Shown: piece after piece, positions 24,803-32,948 of the stretch
Numbering within the stretch: the stretch's first letter is position 1
How the letters are laid out: each line of letters opens with the position of its first letter
The notes under the pieces: generated by a model
What the model saw: the letters and a program-made list of their open reading frames with translations, nothing else
What the model was told of the DNA's origin: nothing
Databases searched by the model: none
Position numbers and translations under genes: made by a program
Assembly (NCBI GenBank): GCA_052145115.1
Contig: JBKQPG010000039.1
Location: forward strand, 1-64,000
DNA: 64,000 bases
From: CAIVVT01 sp052145115
GTDB lineage: Bacteria > Acidobacteriota > Terriglobia > Bryobacterales > Bryobacteraceae
Direction of reading: 5' to 3'

Positions 24803-25869
24803 TCAATAGACATTTGTACCAGATCGAGAGCCGCTTTGGAAACGAATTCATGTTCCACCCCGGTCATGCAGCGGTGGTCGATGGGGCATTCCCGCAACAG
24901 GCAGGGGGCGCATTCGACCGGGTGACGGACAATGCGGGCCCGCGGGCCGGCCGGGCCGGTGGTGTCGGGATTGGTCGGGCCGAACACGGCGACGGTGGGC
25001 ACGCCCAGGGCTGAGGCGACGTGCATGGCCCCGCTGTCATTGGTCAGGAACAGCCGGCTGGCGGCCGCGCGTTCGATGAACTCCTCCAGTGTGGTCCGGC
25101 CGGCGTAGTTGAGGGCCCGGAAGCCACGGCCCTCGATCAGCGCGCGGACGGATTCGCAGAGTTCGCGCTCTGAGGCGGAGCCATGGAGGGCCACCGTAGC
25201 GCCCAGGCGTTGGGCGAGCGTGCAGGCCGAGGCGGCGAACGCCTCTGGGAGCCAGCGCTTGGCGGTGCCGAAGGCGGCGCCGGGGCTGACTCCGATAACC
25301 GGCGTGCCGATCCCTTCCGCGGCGAAGCGCGCCAGGCCCGCGGCGCGGGCCTGCCGGGCGGAGCGCAATTCGATCGTCAGCGTCGCCGGAAGACGCTCCA
25401 GCCAGCCGGTGCGGCGCAGGAGCTCGAGATAGTAGAACGACTCGTGCGGCGGGATGGCGCCCGGGCGCGGAAGCGGGATGGGCCGCGTGAGCAGCGGCGA
25501 GCGCAAGTCGCGCGCGTAGCCGATGCGCTCGGGAATGCCGGCCAGCGCCGTGATCAGCGCCGCGTCGAAGGCGTTCTGCAGCAGCAGGGCACAGTCGAAT
25601 CCGCGCTCGCGCAGGGCGCCGGCCAGCGTGATGCGGTCGCGCCAGGCCATGCGCAGCGAGCCGCGGCGAAAGCGGGCCGGGGCATACGGGATGATCTCGT
25701 CGGCGAAAGGTTCGTGACGATACAGCCCGGCGACCCAGGGGCGTGCCAGCACGGCGATCCAGGCGTCGGGAAACCGGTCGCGGATGGCGCCTAGAGCGGG
25801 CAGCGACAGCACCGCGTCGCCGACCCAGTTGGTCGCGCGGACCAGGATGCGCGGGTGTTGCGAGTCCAC
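24781..25869 (-). CDS. GT9-family glycosyltransferase, lipopolysaccharide heptosyltransferase II-like
   Basis: 362 residues from GTG 25867-25869. The N-terminus ILVRATNWVGDAVLSLPALGAI is the WaaF start. The mid-protein motif GVSPGAAFGTAKRWLPEAF, LFLTNDSGAMHVASALGVPTVAVFGPTNP and the late CAPCLLRECPIDHRCM cysteine-rich segment are typical of heptosyltransferase II. It would add the second heptose to the LPS inner core. It is the first gene of the leftward LPS operon and diverges from mfd. Confidence 0.88.
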   Translation of the reverse strand: MDSQHPRILVRATNWVGDAVLSLPALGAIRDRFPDAWIAVLARPWVAGLYRHEPFADEIIPYAPARFRRGSLRMAWRDRITLAGALRERGFDCALLLQNAFDAALITALAGIPERIGYARDLRSPLLTRPIPLPRPGAIPPHESFYYLELLRRTGWLERLPATLTIELRSARQARAAGLARFAAEGIGTPVIGVSPGAAFGTAKRWLPEAFAASACTLAQRLGATVALHGSASERELCESVRALIEGRGFRALNYAGRTTLEEFIERAAASRLFLTNDSGAMHVASALGVPTVAVFGPTNPDTTGPAGPRARIVRHPVECAPCLLRECPIDHRCMTGVEHEFVSKAALDLVQMSIEWTREPK

Positions 25870-25993
25870 TGTTGTCGCCTAATACAAGCGTAGAATATGG
25901 TGCGCGGCGGCGGCCCGGGGCGTGGGCTGGCGTGGCTGGGCACGCCAGAGCAGTTAGCATGGAAGATTGGCGCGCTGGTCGCGCCGCGCGGCA

Positions 25994-28900
25994 GTGATCC
26001 ATCCCGGCATTCGCGAGCAATTCCAGTCCCTCACGCGCCACGCGGCGTTTCAGGAACTGGTGCGGCGCCTGAGCGTTGAGTCCAGCGGGCGCTCGCAACT
26101 GGCCGGACTGACGCTGACGGCCAAGGCGCTGCACCTGAGCCTGCTGTGGCAAGCGCTGCAGCAGCCACTGCTGGTGGTGACCGAATCACCGCGGACGGCG
26201 GAGAATCTGCACGCGCTGCTGGAGACGTTCCATGAACTGCTGCACGCGGGGCGGGGCGCGCCGCTGCCGCTGCTGGTTCCGGCGCTGGACACGCTGCCAG
26301 GGCAAAACCTGTCGCCGCACTCCGAATTGAAGGCCGGCCGGGCGGTGGCGCTGTATCGCATGGCGGGCGGTAAATTCTCGATCGCCGTCGCCCCGGTGGC
26401 TTCCGCGCTGCTGCGCACGGGCGATGCCGCGGCGTGCCGGCGGCTGGCTCTGACCGTACGCGTCAACGATGAAATCCCGATGGAGGACCTGGCCGCGCAC
26501 CTGGAGAGCATCGGCTACGAGCGCCGGGAGCCGGTTGAGATGGAGGGGGAATACTCGATCCGGGGCGGGATTCTGGACGTCTTTCCGGCCGAGGCGCACA
26601 AGCCGGCGCGGATCGAGTTTTTTGGCGACACGGTGGAGAGCCTGCGGCGATTCGACGTCGAAACGCAGCGCAGCGTGCTGCGGGTCGAAGACGTCGCACT
26701 CCTGCCGCTGGAGGAGGCGCCGCGGACGCGGGCGCTGCTGAGCAGGTTGGCGGAGCGGCTGGGCCGGGACGACATCGTCCCCGGAGAAGTATTCGGCGGA
26801 TGGGAGTTCGCGTTGCCTCTGGTCGAGCCGCGGCAGGGCTCCCTGGAGGACCTGGCGCGCGACACGGTGGTGATCTGGGACGAGCCTGAATCTCTCCAGA
26901 CGGCGGCCGAGAGATTGTGGAAGAGGCTGGAGCAACTGGCGCCGCAGGCCGCCTGTCCACCCGAGCAAGTGTTCTTTCACTGGGGCGAGTTCGCGGCACG
27001 GCATCCGCAACGCCGGGAGGTCGAGCTGCGCGAATTGTCTCTGGAAGGCGCGGCGCTGCACGAGGCGAACCCGCCGCTGGAGATCCGGTCGCGTCCGCCG
27101 ATGGTTTTCCGCAACAACATGAAGGCCGCGGCGGAGGAGGCGCGTGCGCTGGTCGCTGGAGGGTGGCGCGTGGCGTTTTTCGCTCCCGCGCAAGGCGAGG
27201 TCGAGCGGCTGGCGGACATTTTCGGCGAATACTCGCTGCCGTACCAGCTGGGCATCGAAGTGAAAGGCACGACGCCGGACTACCTGAGCGAGCGCGCCTA
27301 CATGGCGTCGCACCTGGCGAGCGTGTACCTGGTGCAGGGCAGCGTGCCGCACGGGACATTGCTGAGCGAGTCGCAACTCGCGCTGTTCGGCTATCGCGAC
27401 CTGTTCGAGGTCTCCGAGGAGGCGCAGGCGGCGCGGCAGCGCACGCACGTTGCGCTGTTCACGCCGGAGACGCTCGACCTCAAACCTGGCGACTACGTCG
27501 TCCACGCGCAGCACGGCATCGGCAAATACCTGGGGGTGCGGCAGATCAAGGCCGGCCAGACGGCCGAGGATTTCATGCTGGTGGAGTACGCCGGCGAGTC
27601 CAAGCTCTACGTGCCGCTCACGCGGCTGGACCTGATCCAGAAATATCGTGGAGCGGGCGAGGCGCCGCCGCAAATCGACAGGTTGGGCGGAGTCACGTGG
27701 GCCAGGACGAAGTCGCGCGTCAAGGCCAAGATGCGCGACATGGCCGAGGAGCTGCTGAAGCTCTACGCCGAGCGCAAAATGGCCGATGGTTTTGCGTTCT
27801 CCGCCGAATCGAACTGGCAGCGTGAGTTCGAGGACTCGTTTGAATACGTCCCGACACGCGACCAATTGCAGTCCACGGTCGAAATCAGGCGCGACATGGA
27901 AAGTACGAGCCCGATGGACCGGCTGCTGTGCGGCGACGTCGGCTTCGGCAAGACGGAAGTGGCCATGCGCGCCGCCTTCAAGGCGCTGGGCGACGGCAAG
28001 CAGGTGGCCGTGCTGGCGCCAACGACCGTGCTGGCGCTGCAGCACTGCGAGACGTTTCAACGGCGCTTTGCGGCCTTTCCGGTGCGCATCGAAATGCTCA
28101 GCCGCTTCCGTTCGAACAAGGAGATCAAGGCCACCCTCGCCGACCTGGCCGCGGGCAAAGTGGACATCCTCATCGGCACGCACCGGCTGCTCTCCAAGGA
28201 CGTCGTGTTCTCGGATCTCGGCCTGCTGATTGTGGATGAGGAGCAACGCTTCGGCGTGCGTCACAAAGAGCGGCTGAAACAGCTGCGCCGCAACATCGAC
28301 GTGCTGACGATGTCGGCCACGCCAATCCCCCGGACGCTGCACATGTCGCTGCTCGGACTGCGCGACATGTCGGTGATCGAAACCGCGCCCAAGGACCGGC
28401 TGGCCGTGCAGACCGTCGTCGCGAAGTTCAATGCCGAACTGGTGAAGACGGCCATTGAACAGGAACTGAGCCGCGGGGGCCAGGTGTACTTCGTGCACAA
28501 CCGCGTGGAGAGCATCTGGAGCCGCGCGGCGTGGATTCAGGAGCAGGCGCCGGGAGCGCGCGTCGCGGTGGGCCATGGCCAGATGGGGGAGCAGGAACTG
28601 GAGCGGGTCCTGCTGAGTTTTATGCACTGCCAGTCTGACGTTCTGGTGTGCACGACCATCGTCGAGAACGGCCTCGACATTCCGCTGGCGAACACGATCA
28701 TCATCGAGGACTCGCAGAACTACGGTCTCAGCGACCTGTATCAGCTGCGCGGCCGGGTGGGACGATCGAACCGCCGCGCGTACGCCTACCTGCTGGTGCC
28801 GGAGGACGGTGAGCTGAGCGAAGTGGCGCGCAAGCGGCTGGCGGCGTTGAAGGAGTTCTCCGACCTCGGCGCGGGATTCAAGATCGCCGCGCTGGACCTG

Positions 28901-29467
28901 GAATTGCGAGGCGCCGGTAACCTGCTGGGCGGTGAGCAGAGCGGGCACATCGTGTCGGTCGGTTATGAGACCTACCTGAAGCTGCTCGACGAAACCGCGC
29001 ACGAACTGCGCGGCGAGCGGGTCGCGCCCGAGGTTCATTCCGCGCTCAACCTGGGCCTCGAAATCCGGATCCCGCCAGGGTACATCGCCGACGAACAGCA
29101 GCGGCTGAAGGCCTACAAGCGGATCGCCGATTCGGGCGATCCGGAGAAGGCGCGGATCCTGTTGGAGGAGTTGTCGGACCGCTACGGAGAGCCGCCCGAG
29201 CCGGTGCGGCACCTGGTGGCATTCTCAGAGCTGAAGACCCTGGCAGAAAGAATCGGCGTCGAGACGGTGGACCGGCGTGGAGGGGGCGTGAACATCAAGT
29301 TCCATCCCGGCGCGCAGGTGGATCCGCACAGGCTGATGCGGCTGGTGGCCGGCACCGAAGGCGCCTCGTTCACCCCGGCCGGCGTGCTGCGTCTGCCGCA
29401 GCCGCAGGAAGAGGCCGGCGCGATGCTGCAGCGCCTGCGGGGGGCGCTGGAAGGGTTGCAGGCGTAA
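25994..29467 (+). CDS. mfd: Transcription-repair coupling factor Mfd
   Basis: 1157 residues from GTG 25994 (VIHPGIREQF...); a TTG at 25967 would add nine residues and neither has a strong ribosome site. Mfd removes RNA polymerase stalled at lesions and recruits UvrA. Domains in order: a UvrB-like N-terminal region (GYERREPVEMEGEYSIRGG, DVFPAEAHKPARIEFFGD), the RNA polymerase-interacting domain (LKPGDYVVHAQHGIGKYLG), RecG-like helicase motifs Walker A GDVGFGKTE, DEEQ (IVDEEQRFG) and MSATPIPRTL, motif VI QLRGRVGRSNRRA, and the C-terminal autoinhibitory TRCF domain. Length is normal for the family. Confidence 0.96.
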   Translation: MIHPGIREQFQSLTRHAAFQELVRRLSVESSGRSQLAGLTLTAKALHLSLLWQALQQPLLVVTESPRTAENLHALLETFHELLHAGRGAPLPLLVPALDTLPGQNLSPHSELKAGRAVALYRMAGGKFSIAVAPVASALLRTGDAAACRRLALTVRVNDEIPMEDLAAHLESIGYERREPVEMEGEYSIRGGILDVFPAEAHKPARIEFFGDTVESLRRFDVETQRSVLRVEDVALLPLEEAPRTRALLSRLAERLGRDDIVPGEVFGGWEFALPLVEPRQGSLEDLARDTVVIWDEPESLQTAAERLWKRLEQLAPQAACPPEQVFFHWGEFAARHPQRREVELRELSLEGAALHEANPPLEIRSRPPMVFRNNMKAAAEEARALVAGGWRVAFFAPAQGEVERLADIFGEYSLPYQLGIEVKGTTPDYLSERAYMASHLASVYLVQGSVPHGTLLSESQLALFGYRDLFEVSEEAQAARQRTHVALFTPETLDLKPGDYVVHAQHGIGKYLGVRQIKAGQTAEDFMLVEYAGESKLYVPLTRLDLIQKYRGAGEAPPQIDRLGGVTWARTKSRVKAKMRDMAEELLKLYAERKMADGFAFSAESNWQREFEDSFEYVPTRDQLQSTVEIRRDMESTSPMDRLLCGDVGFGKTEVAMRAAFKALGDGKQVAVLAPTTVLALQHCETFQRRFAAFPVRIEMLSRFRSNKEIKATLADLAAGKVDILIGTHRLLSKDVVFSDLGLLIVDEEQRFGVRHKERLKQLRRNIDVLTMSATPIPRTLHMSLLGLRDMSVIETAPKDRLAVQTVVAKFNAELVKTAIEQELSRGGQVYFVHNRVESIWSRAAWIQEQAPGARVAVGHGQMGEQELERVLLSFMHCQSDVLVCTTIVENGLDIPLANTIIIEDSQNYGLSDLYQLRGRVGRSNRRAYAYLLVPEDGELSEVARKRLAALKEFSDLGAGFKIAALDLELRGAGNLLGGEQSGHIVSVGYETYLKLLDETAHELRGERVAPEVHSALNLGLEIRIPPGYIADEQQRLKAYKRIADSGDPEKARILLEELSDRYGEPPEPVRHLVAFSELKTLAERIGVETVDRRGGGVNIKFHPGAQVDPHRLMRLVAGTEGASFTPAGVLRLPQPQEEAGAMLQRLRGALEGLQA

Positions 29468-29622
29468 GTGGCCGCGCGGAGTTTACCTCCCGGGCACGCG
29501 GCTGGGGGAACTTCGGGCGGCGGCGCGCGTACGGATTGGTGACAGCATCTGCCCGGCCAGGCGGAATTCGTCGGTGTAGCCGCTGGCCGCGCCGGATGCG
29601 GGAAAACGAGAGGAGGGCCGCG

Positions 29623-29940
29623 ATGGAGCAATTCAAGGTCATCACCGAGGAGATCCGGGTCCTGGGTAAGGATGCCGTGGAACTGGTAGGCCGGCTGCTG
29701 CACGAGGGCAACGTGCGCCGGGTGATCGTGCGCGACGCCCAGGGCCACACGTTCATGGAAGTGCCGGTGGTGGTCGCAGCGGCAGGCGTGATCGTCGCTC
29801 CGGTGCTGGCCGCGGTCGGCGCATTGGCGGCTCTGGTCGCCGATTTTCAGATCGTGGTCGAAAGGGTCGAACGCGAGGTGCCGCCGGCGAACCCTGCTCC
29901 TCCGGAAAAGACGGCCGCAAAGCCACCTGCCGAAGGTTGA
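29623..29940 (+). CDS. DUF4342 domain protein
   Basis: 105 residues from ATG 29623 with an ideal ribosome site (AGGAGG). It matches the DUF4342 pattern: a short helical start (KVITEEIRVLGKDAVELVGRLLHEGNVRRVIVRDAQG), then EVPVVVAAAGVIVAPVLAAVGALAALVADFQIVVER, one long hydrophobic segment, and a proline/lysine-rich tail. The fold has been linked to a UBA-like helical bundle plus a membrane segment, but its role is unknown. It follows mfd by 155 bases. Confidence 0.75.
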   Translation: MEQFKVITEEIRVLGKDAVELVGRLLHEGNVRRVIVRDAQGHTFMEVPVVVAAAGVIVAPVLAAVGALAALVADFQIVVERVEREVPPANPAPPEKTAAKPPAEG

Positions 29941-30009
29941 GACTCCATCACCGCGCAACGCCCGTCGCCGCGGGCGCTGAGGCGGTGCGCCAAACCGTCG
30001 TCCGCCAGT

Positions 30010-30498
30010 TCAGTAGCCGCTTTTCGCGCCCGCAAGAAAGAGTTGCAGTGAGAGAAGCATCCCGTCCTTGCCGGCCTGGTCGGTAAAGCCCGTGAGGTTG
30101 ATCGTCTCCCCGGAGCGGAGGCGCAGGCCGACGGCCGTCGAGCGGCGGGCGCGGAGCTGAACGACCCCATCGACCTCGTCCAGCGGCAGGACGCGCGCGT
30201 CGGTCCCGAACATGCCGACGTGGCGGATGGTCAGCGTGCGGTCCGGCACCGAGACCTGGACGAACATCTGTTGCAGCGCGGCCTTCGCGCTGAAGAAAAG
30301 AAACGGCAGCGCCAGGATCAACCCGGCGAAGCGGAGCGGCAGGCGCACGGAGAGCAGGGTCAGGAAGCCGAAGACGAACACGGCGATCACCACGGCGGCG
30401 ATCAGAAAACCGATGGCGAAGGGCCAGTACGGCGGCTGGTAGATGACCAGCCGGTCGCGGGCCTGTTCGATGACGCGGATTGCCGAAGCTTGTGCCAT
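30010..30498 (-). CDS. Hypothetical protein with two membrane helices (end of vgrG operon)
   Basis: 162 residues. The ATG at 30496-30498 is one base after the TGA of the preceding gene, so translation is coupled. Two hydrophobic helices (about residues 26-46 and 54-72) follow a short N-terminal region; the rest is a small beta-rich domain (DRTLTIRHVGMFGTDARVLPLDEVDG...) resembling a PH-like or bacterial membrane-anchored sensor fold. Being last in a vgrG cargo operon and membrane-bound, it could be an immunity protein, but it is equally compatible with an unrelated function. No family is recognised. Confidence 0.65.
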   Translation of the reverse strand: MAQASAIRVIEQARDRLVIYQPPYWPFAIGFLIAAVVIAVFVFGFLTLLSVRLPLRFAGLILALPFLFFSAKAALQQMFVQVSVPDRTLTIRHVGMFGTDARVLPLDEVDGVVQLRARRSTAVGLRLRSGETINLTGFTDQAGKDGMLLSLQLFLAGAKSGY

Positions 30499-30499
30499 G

Positions 30500-31255
30500 T
30501 CATTTCACCGGGATCAGCCAGCCGCCCGGGTTGTCCGGGTCGGGATTCGCTGCCAGCTGCTCCAGCGCCGGACGCAGGCTTTCGAGCGACAGCACGAGCA
30601 CTCCGCCGTCGTCGATGCTCTCGCCAAAATAGGCGCCGGCGCCGCACAGCCACGTCTGCAGCTGAGCGAACGTGGCCGCAGCGAGCGCGGCCGCGTCGAG
30701 CAAGGGGAAGTAGAAGGGATAGGACTGGAAGGCGGCGTCCTGGATGGTAGGCAGCAGGAGCAGCGTCGCGCGGCGGGCGAAGGCCTCCCCGTCGTCGCGG
30801 GTGTGGACTTCGATCACCGAACCGGTCCCGAACAGGACGGAGCGAGCGTGATCCTTGGCCGCGTCGTCGGCGTTGACGCGGAAAACGAGTTCGACAAGCG
30901 AGCGCAGGCGGTCGCCGGGCTCGACGTTCTCGAAGTCCTCGCGCGTCCACAACGACGGCGGCCTGCGCCCCAGCCAGACCCCGAAGCCGAGCTCCGGCAT
31001 CCAGCGCCGGGCATTGGATGAGAACAGTGAGCCGGCCTCCGGGTTCTTGCCCGAGGAGACGTGCAGGAAGGTGTGGGACAGCGCCTTCGAGCGCGCGGCG
31101 AGCGTGCGGGACAGCAGGGAGACGGCGCGCAGCAGCCCGTCGCGCTCCTGTGCCGGGACCGGAAACGCCGAACACGGCAGCAGGATCGCTCCGGCGGGGG
31201 CCGGGCAGGCGAGCAGGCGCGCCCTGATTCGATTGGATGGACTGTTGACCGGCAT
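30500..31255 (-). CDS. Unknown protein of the vgrG operon
   Basis: 251 residues from ATG 31253-31255, with GAGGAGAGCTGTC upstream. The same frame stays open far upstream but that part is out of phase with the real upstream gene. No signal peptide or membrane helix. The sequence is mixed alpha/beta with GFGVWLGRRPPSLWTREDFE, a region with RATLLLLPTIQD, and an ending that reads GGVLVLSLESLRPALEQLA. This ending resembles that of the preceding gene (GGLILLSKHDLEEALIGVLEQM), hinting at a shared fold. I do not recognise the family. Context suggests a VgrG-associated effector, adaptor or chaperone. Confidence 0.65.
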   Translation of the reverse strand: MPVNSPSNRIRARLLACPAPAGAILLPCSAFPVPAQERDGLLRAVSLLSRTLAARSKALSHTFLHVSSGKNPEAGSLFSSNARRWMPELGFGVWLGRRPPSLWTREDFENVEPGDRLRSLVELVFRVNADDAAKDHARSVLFGTGSVIEVHTRDDGEAFARRATLLLLPTIQDAAFQSYPFYFPLLDAAALAAATFAQLQTWLCGAGAYFGESIDDGGVLVLSLESLRPALEQLAANPDPDNPGGWLIPVK

Positions 31256-31266
31256 GACAGCTCTCC

Positions 31267-32172
31267 TCAGGCCTGCGGACCCGGTTCGGTTTCGGACTGC
31301 CGCATCTGCTCGAGCACGCCGATGAGGGCCTCTTCGAGGTCGTGCTTCGACAGCAGGATCAGGCCCCCATCGGGCGGGCTTTCGCGCAGGTAGACGTCGA
31401 AAAGCTCGAAGTAAGCCTTGAGTTCCTGCTCGGGCAGGCCGAAGGCCTCGGGGGCGCTCACCAGCGGCAGCATGAAGGCGATCGTCTCCAGCTGCACCGA
31501 TGTCTTGAGCCCGGCGCCGACGATCTGCTTGCTCTTCGGCAGGAAGGCGTCGCGGGCGGCGCACCCACCCGCGACCATGCCCTTCACGTCGAACTCCTTG
31601 AATAGCTCGTGGTCCTGATAGCGGGCGGGGATTTTGAAATCCGGCGGCTTGGCCTTGGGATCGGGCTTCCAGTAGAGAATCGACATGCCGCCGAGACCCT
31701 GGAACAGCTGGCACTGCCGCTGGGTGGATTGAACCAGGAACCAGTAGCAGTAATCGGCCATGTGGTCTTCTGCGCGGAATCCCCGCTTGCCCTCCATGAG
31801 TTGCTGGTACTCGCGCTCCGAAGGCAGATCGGGAGGCTGCGCGCCGGGGTGGCGTCCCAGCCCGGCCAGGGGCATGAAGTCTCGCGAGTGGCGGAGGAAC
31901 TCGTCGTTCACCGTGGTGGCGGTCTTGAATTCCAGGAAGACGTGCGGCTCCAGCTCGTGGTCCTGCTTGAGCCGCTCTCCGAGCAGGGTGGTGAAGCGTA
32001 GCAGCCATTGGCGCTCGCTTTCGCGCGCGGGGAACGAGGAAACGGGCATCCAGGCCAGGAAGCAGCGCGTCATGCCGTCGGCGCGCCGCCAGGGCAGCAG
32101 CTCCTCGCTGCGATCGGCCGGCGTGAGGCGCTCGCCGCGGCCGGGGGAATCCGGAAGACCTTCGTTGTGCAT
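31267..32172 (-). CDS. Unknown protein of the vgrG operon
   Basis: 301 residues, ATG 32170-32172; a later Met (MTRCFLAWMP, residue 34) is an alternative start. Soluble, with no signal peptide or membrane helix, rich in aromatic and charged residues (HMADYCYWFLVQSTQRQCQLFQGLGG). The C-terminal GGLILLSKHDLEEALIGVLEQM resembles the end of the next gene. I see no known catalytic motif. It lies between the needle-like gene and the 251-residue gene with only 22 and 11 bases on either side. Possible roles are VgrG cargo, adaptor for loading, or tip cap. Confidence 0.65.
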   Translation of the reverse strand: MHNEGLPDSPGRGERLTPADRSEELLPWRRADGMTRCFLAWMPVSSFPARESERQWLLRFTTLLGERLKQDHELEPHVFLEFKTATTVNDEFLRHSRDFMPLAGLGRHPGAQPPDLPSEREYQQLMEGKRGFRAEDHMADYCYWFLVQSTQRQCQLFQGLGGMSILYWKPDPKAKPPDFKIPARYQDHELFKEFDVKGMVAGGCAARDAFLPKSKQIVGAGLKTSVQLETIAFMLPLVSAPEAFGLPEQELKAYFELFDVYLRESPPDGGLILLSKHDLEEALIGVLEQMRQSETEPGPQA

Positions 32173-32194
32173 GGCTTCAGCTCAGCTTACGATG

Positions 32195-32938
32195 CTACGC
32201 CGGCGTGTTGGCGCAGACGTGCGGAGCGGCGTTGACAGTGGCATTGGCCTCGGCCGTCCCGCCCTGGGCCCCGACCTCTCCGCCGACGAGTTTCGTGAGC
32301 GCCCCCTGCACGCGCGCGCTGAGCCCGTCGCTCTTGGCTTTGAAGACATTGGCAGCAATGTTGACGGCGTTGACGCCCAGGTTCAGGCTTAACACGAACT
32401 GCGCCAGGAAGCCGATGAACTGGACCTGGGCGCCCATGTTGACATTCGTCGCGCCGATATTCTGCTGCTGCAGCAGGATGTTCTCCCCGTCGAAGACCTT
32501 GTTTTCGTAATGCCAGGTCGAGTCGTCGCTGGTCCGCCCGCCGAGCATGATTTCCGTCTTGGTCGACATGTAAATGGCGGTCACGGCGCCCATGTAGAGG
32601 TACGTCGTGGAAGAAAGGACCATCATCGTCAGGTTGCCGACGATCGTATCGGTGCGGTTGCCGCCGCACATGTAGATCTCGTTCCCGCCCACGATATGGG
32701 TCTCCTTGCCGCCGATCATGGTCATCTCGTCGCCGCCGATCGTCTCGGTCATCTTCTGGCTGATGATCTGGTAGCGGTCGCCGTGCACGAGCTTGCAGTC
32801 GATTCCGGTCGTGCCGGCCAGCGCGGTGGTGCTGGTCATTGCACCATAGGACAGTGACTTTCCATCGGGCAGGCTCTTGTCGCTGCCCGGATCCACAACT
32901 TTGCGGCCGACCTTGGTGGATTGGTCGAAGACTGGCAT
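32195..32938 (-). CDS. VgrG needle-like beta-helix protein (separate gene), with C-terminal hydrophobic segment
   Basis: 247 residues from ATG 32936-32938, with AAAGGAGGAAC upstream; a longer frame from 32977 overlaps vgrG and lacks a site. Residues about 60-130 repeat an eight-residue rhythm (ETIGGDEM, TMIGGKET, HIVGGNEI, YMCGGNRT, DTIVGNLT), exactly like the triple-stranded beta-helix of VgrG/gp5 needles (DUF2345-type). In most VgrG proteins this follows the gp27/gp5 part in one chain; here it is a separate product directly after vgrG. Residues about 167-198 are hydrophobic (FIGFLAQFVLSLNLGVNAVNIAANVF), followed by an Ala-rich end with a lone Cys. A needle extension or a pore-forming cargo are both possible. 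Confidence 0.72.
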   Translation of the reverse strand: MPVFDQSTKVGRKVVDPGSDKSLPDGKSLSYGAMTSTTALAGTTGIDCKLVHGDRYQIISQKMTETIGGDEMTMIGGKETHIVGGNEIYMCGGNRTDTIVGNLTMMVLSSTTYLYMGAVTAIYMSTKTEIMLGGRTSDDSTWHYENKVFDGENILLQQQNIGATNVNMGAQVQFIGFLAQFVLSLNLGVNAVNIAANVFKAKSDGLSARVQGALTKLVGGEVGAQGGTAEANATVNAAPHVCANTPA

Positions 32939-32948
32939 TGTTCCTCCT

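Noticed and set aside
26186..29212. A 1008-codon minus-strand frame across mfd
   Set aside because: Antisense frame produced by codon bias. Mfd motifs are unambiguous on the plus strand.
30500..32008. A 502-codon frame reading through two genes of the vgrG operon
   Set aside because: Only the last 251 codons follow a ribosome site. The upstream part overlaps a different, better frame with normal composition.
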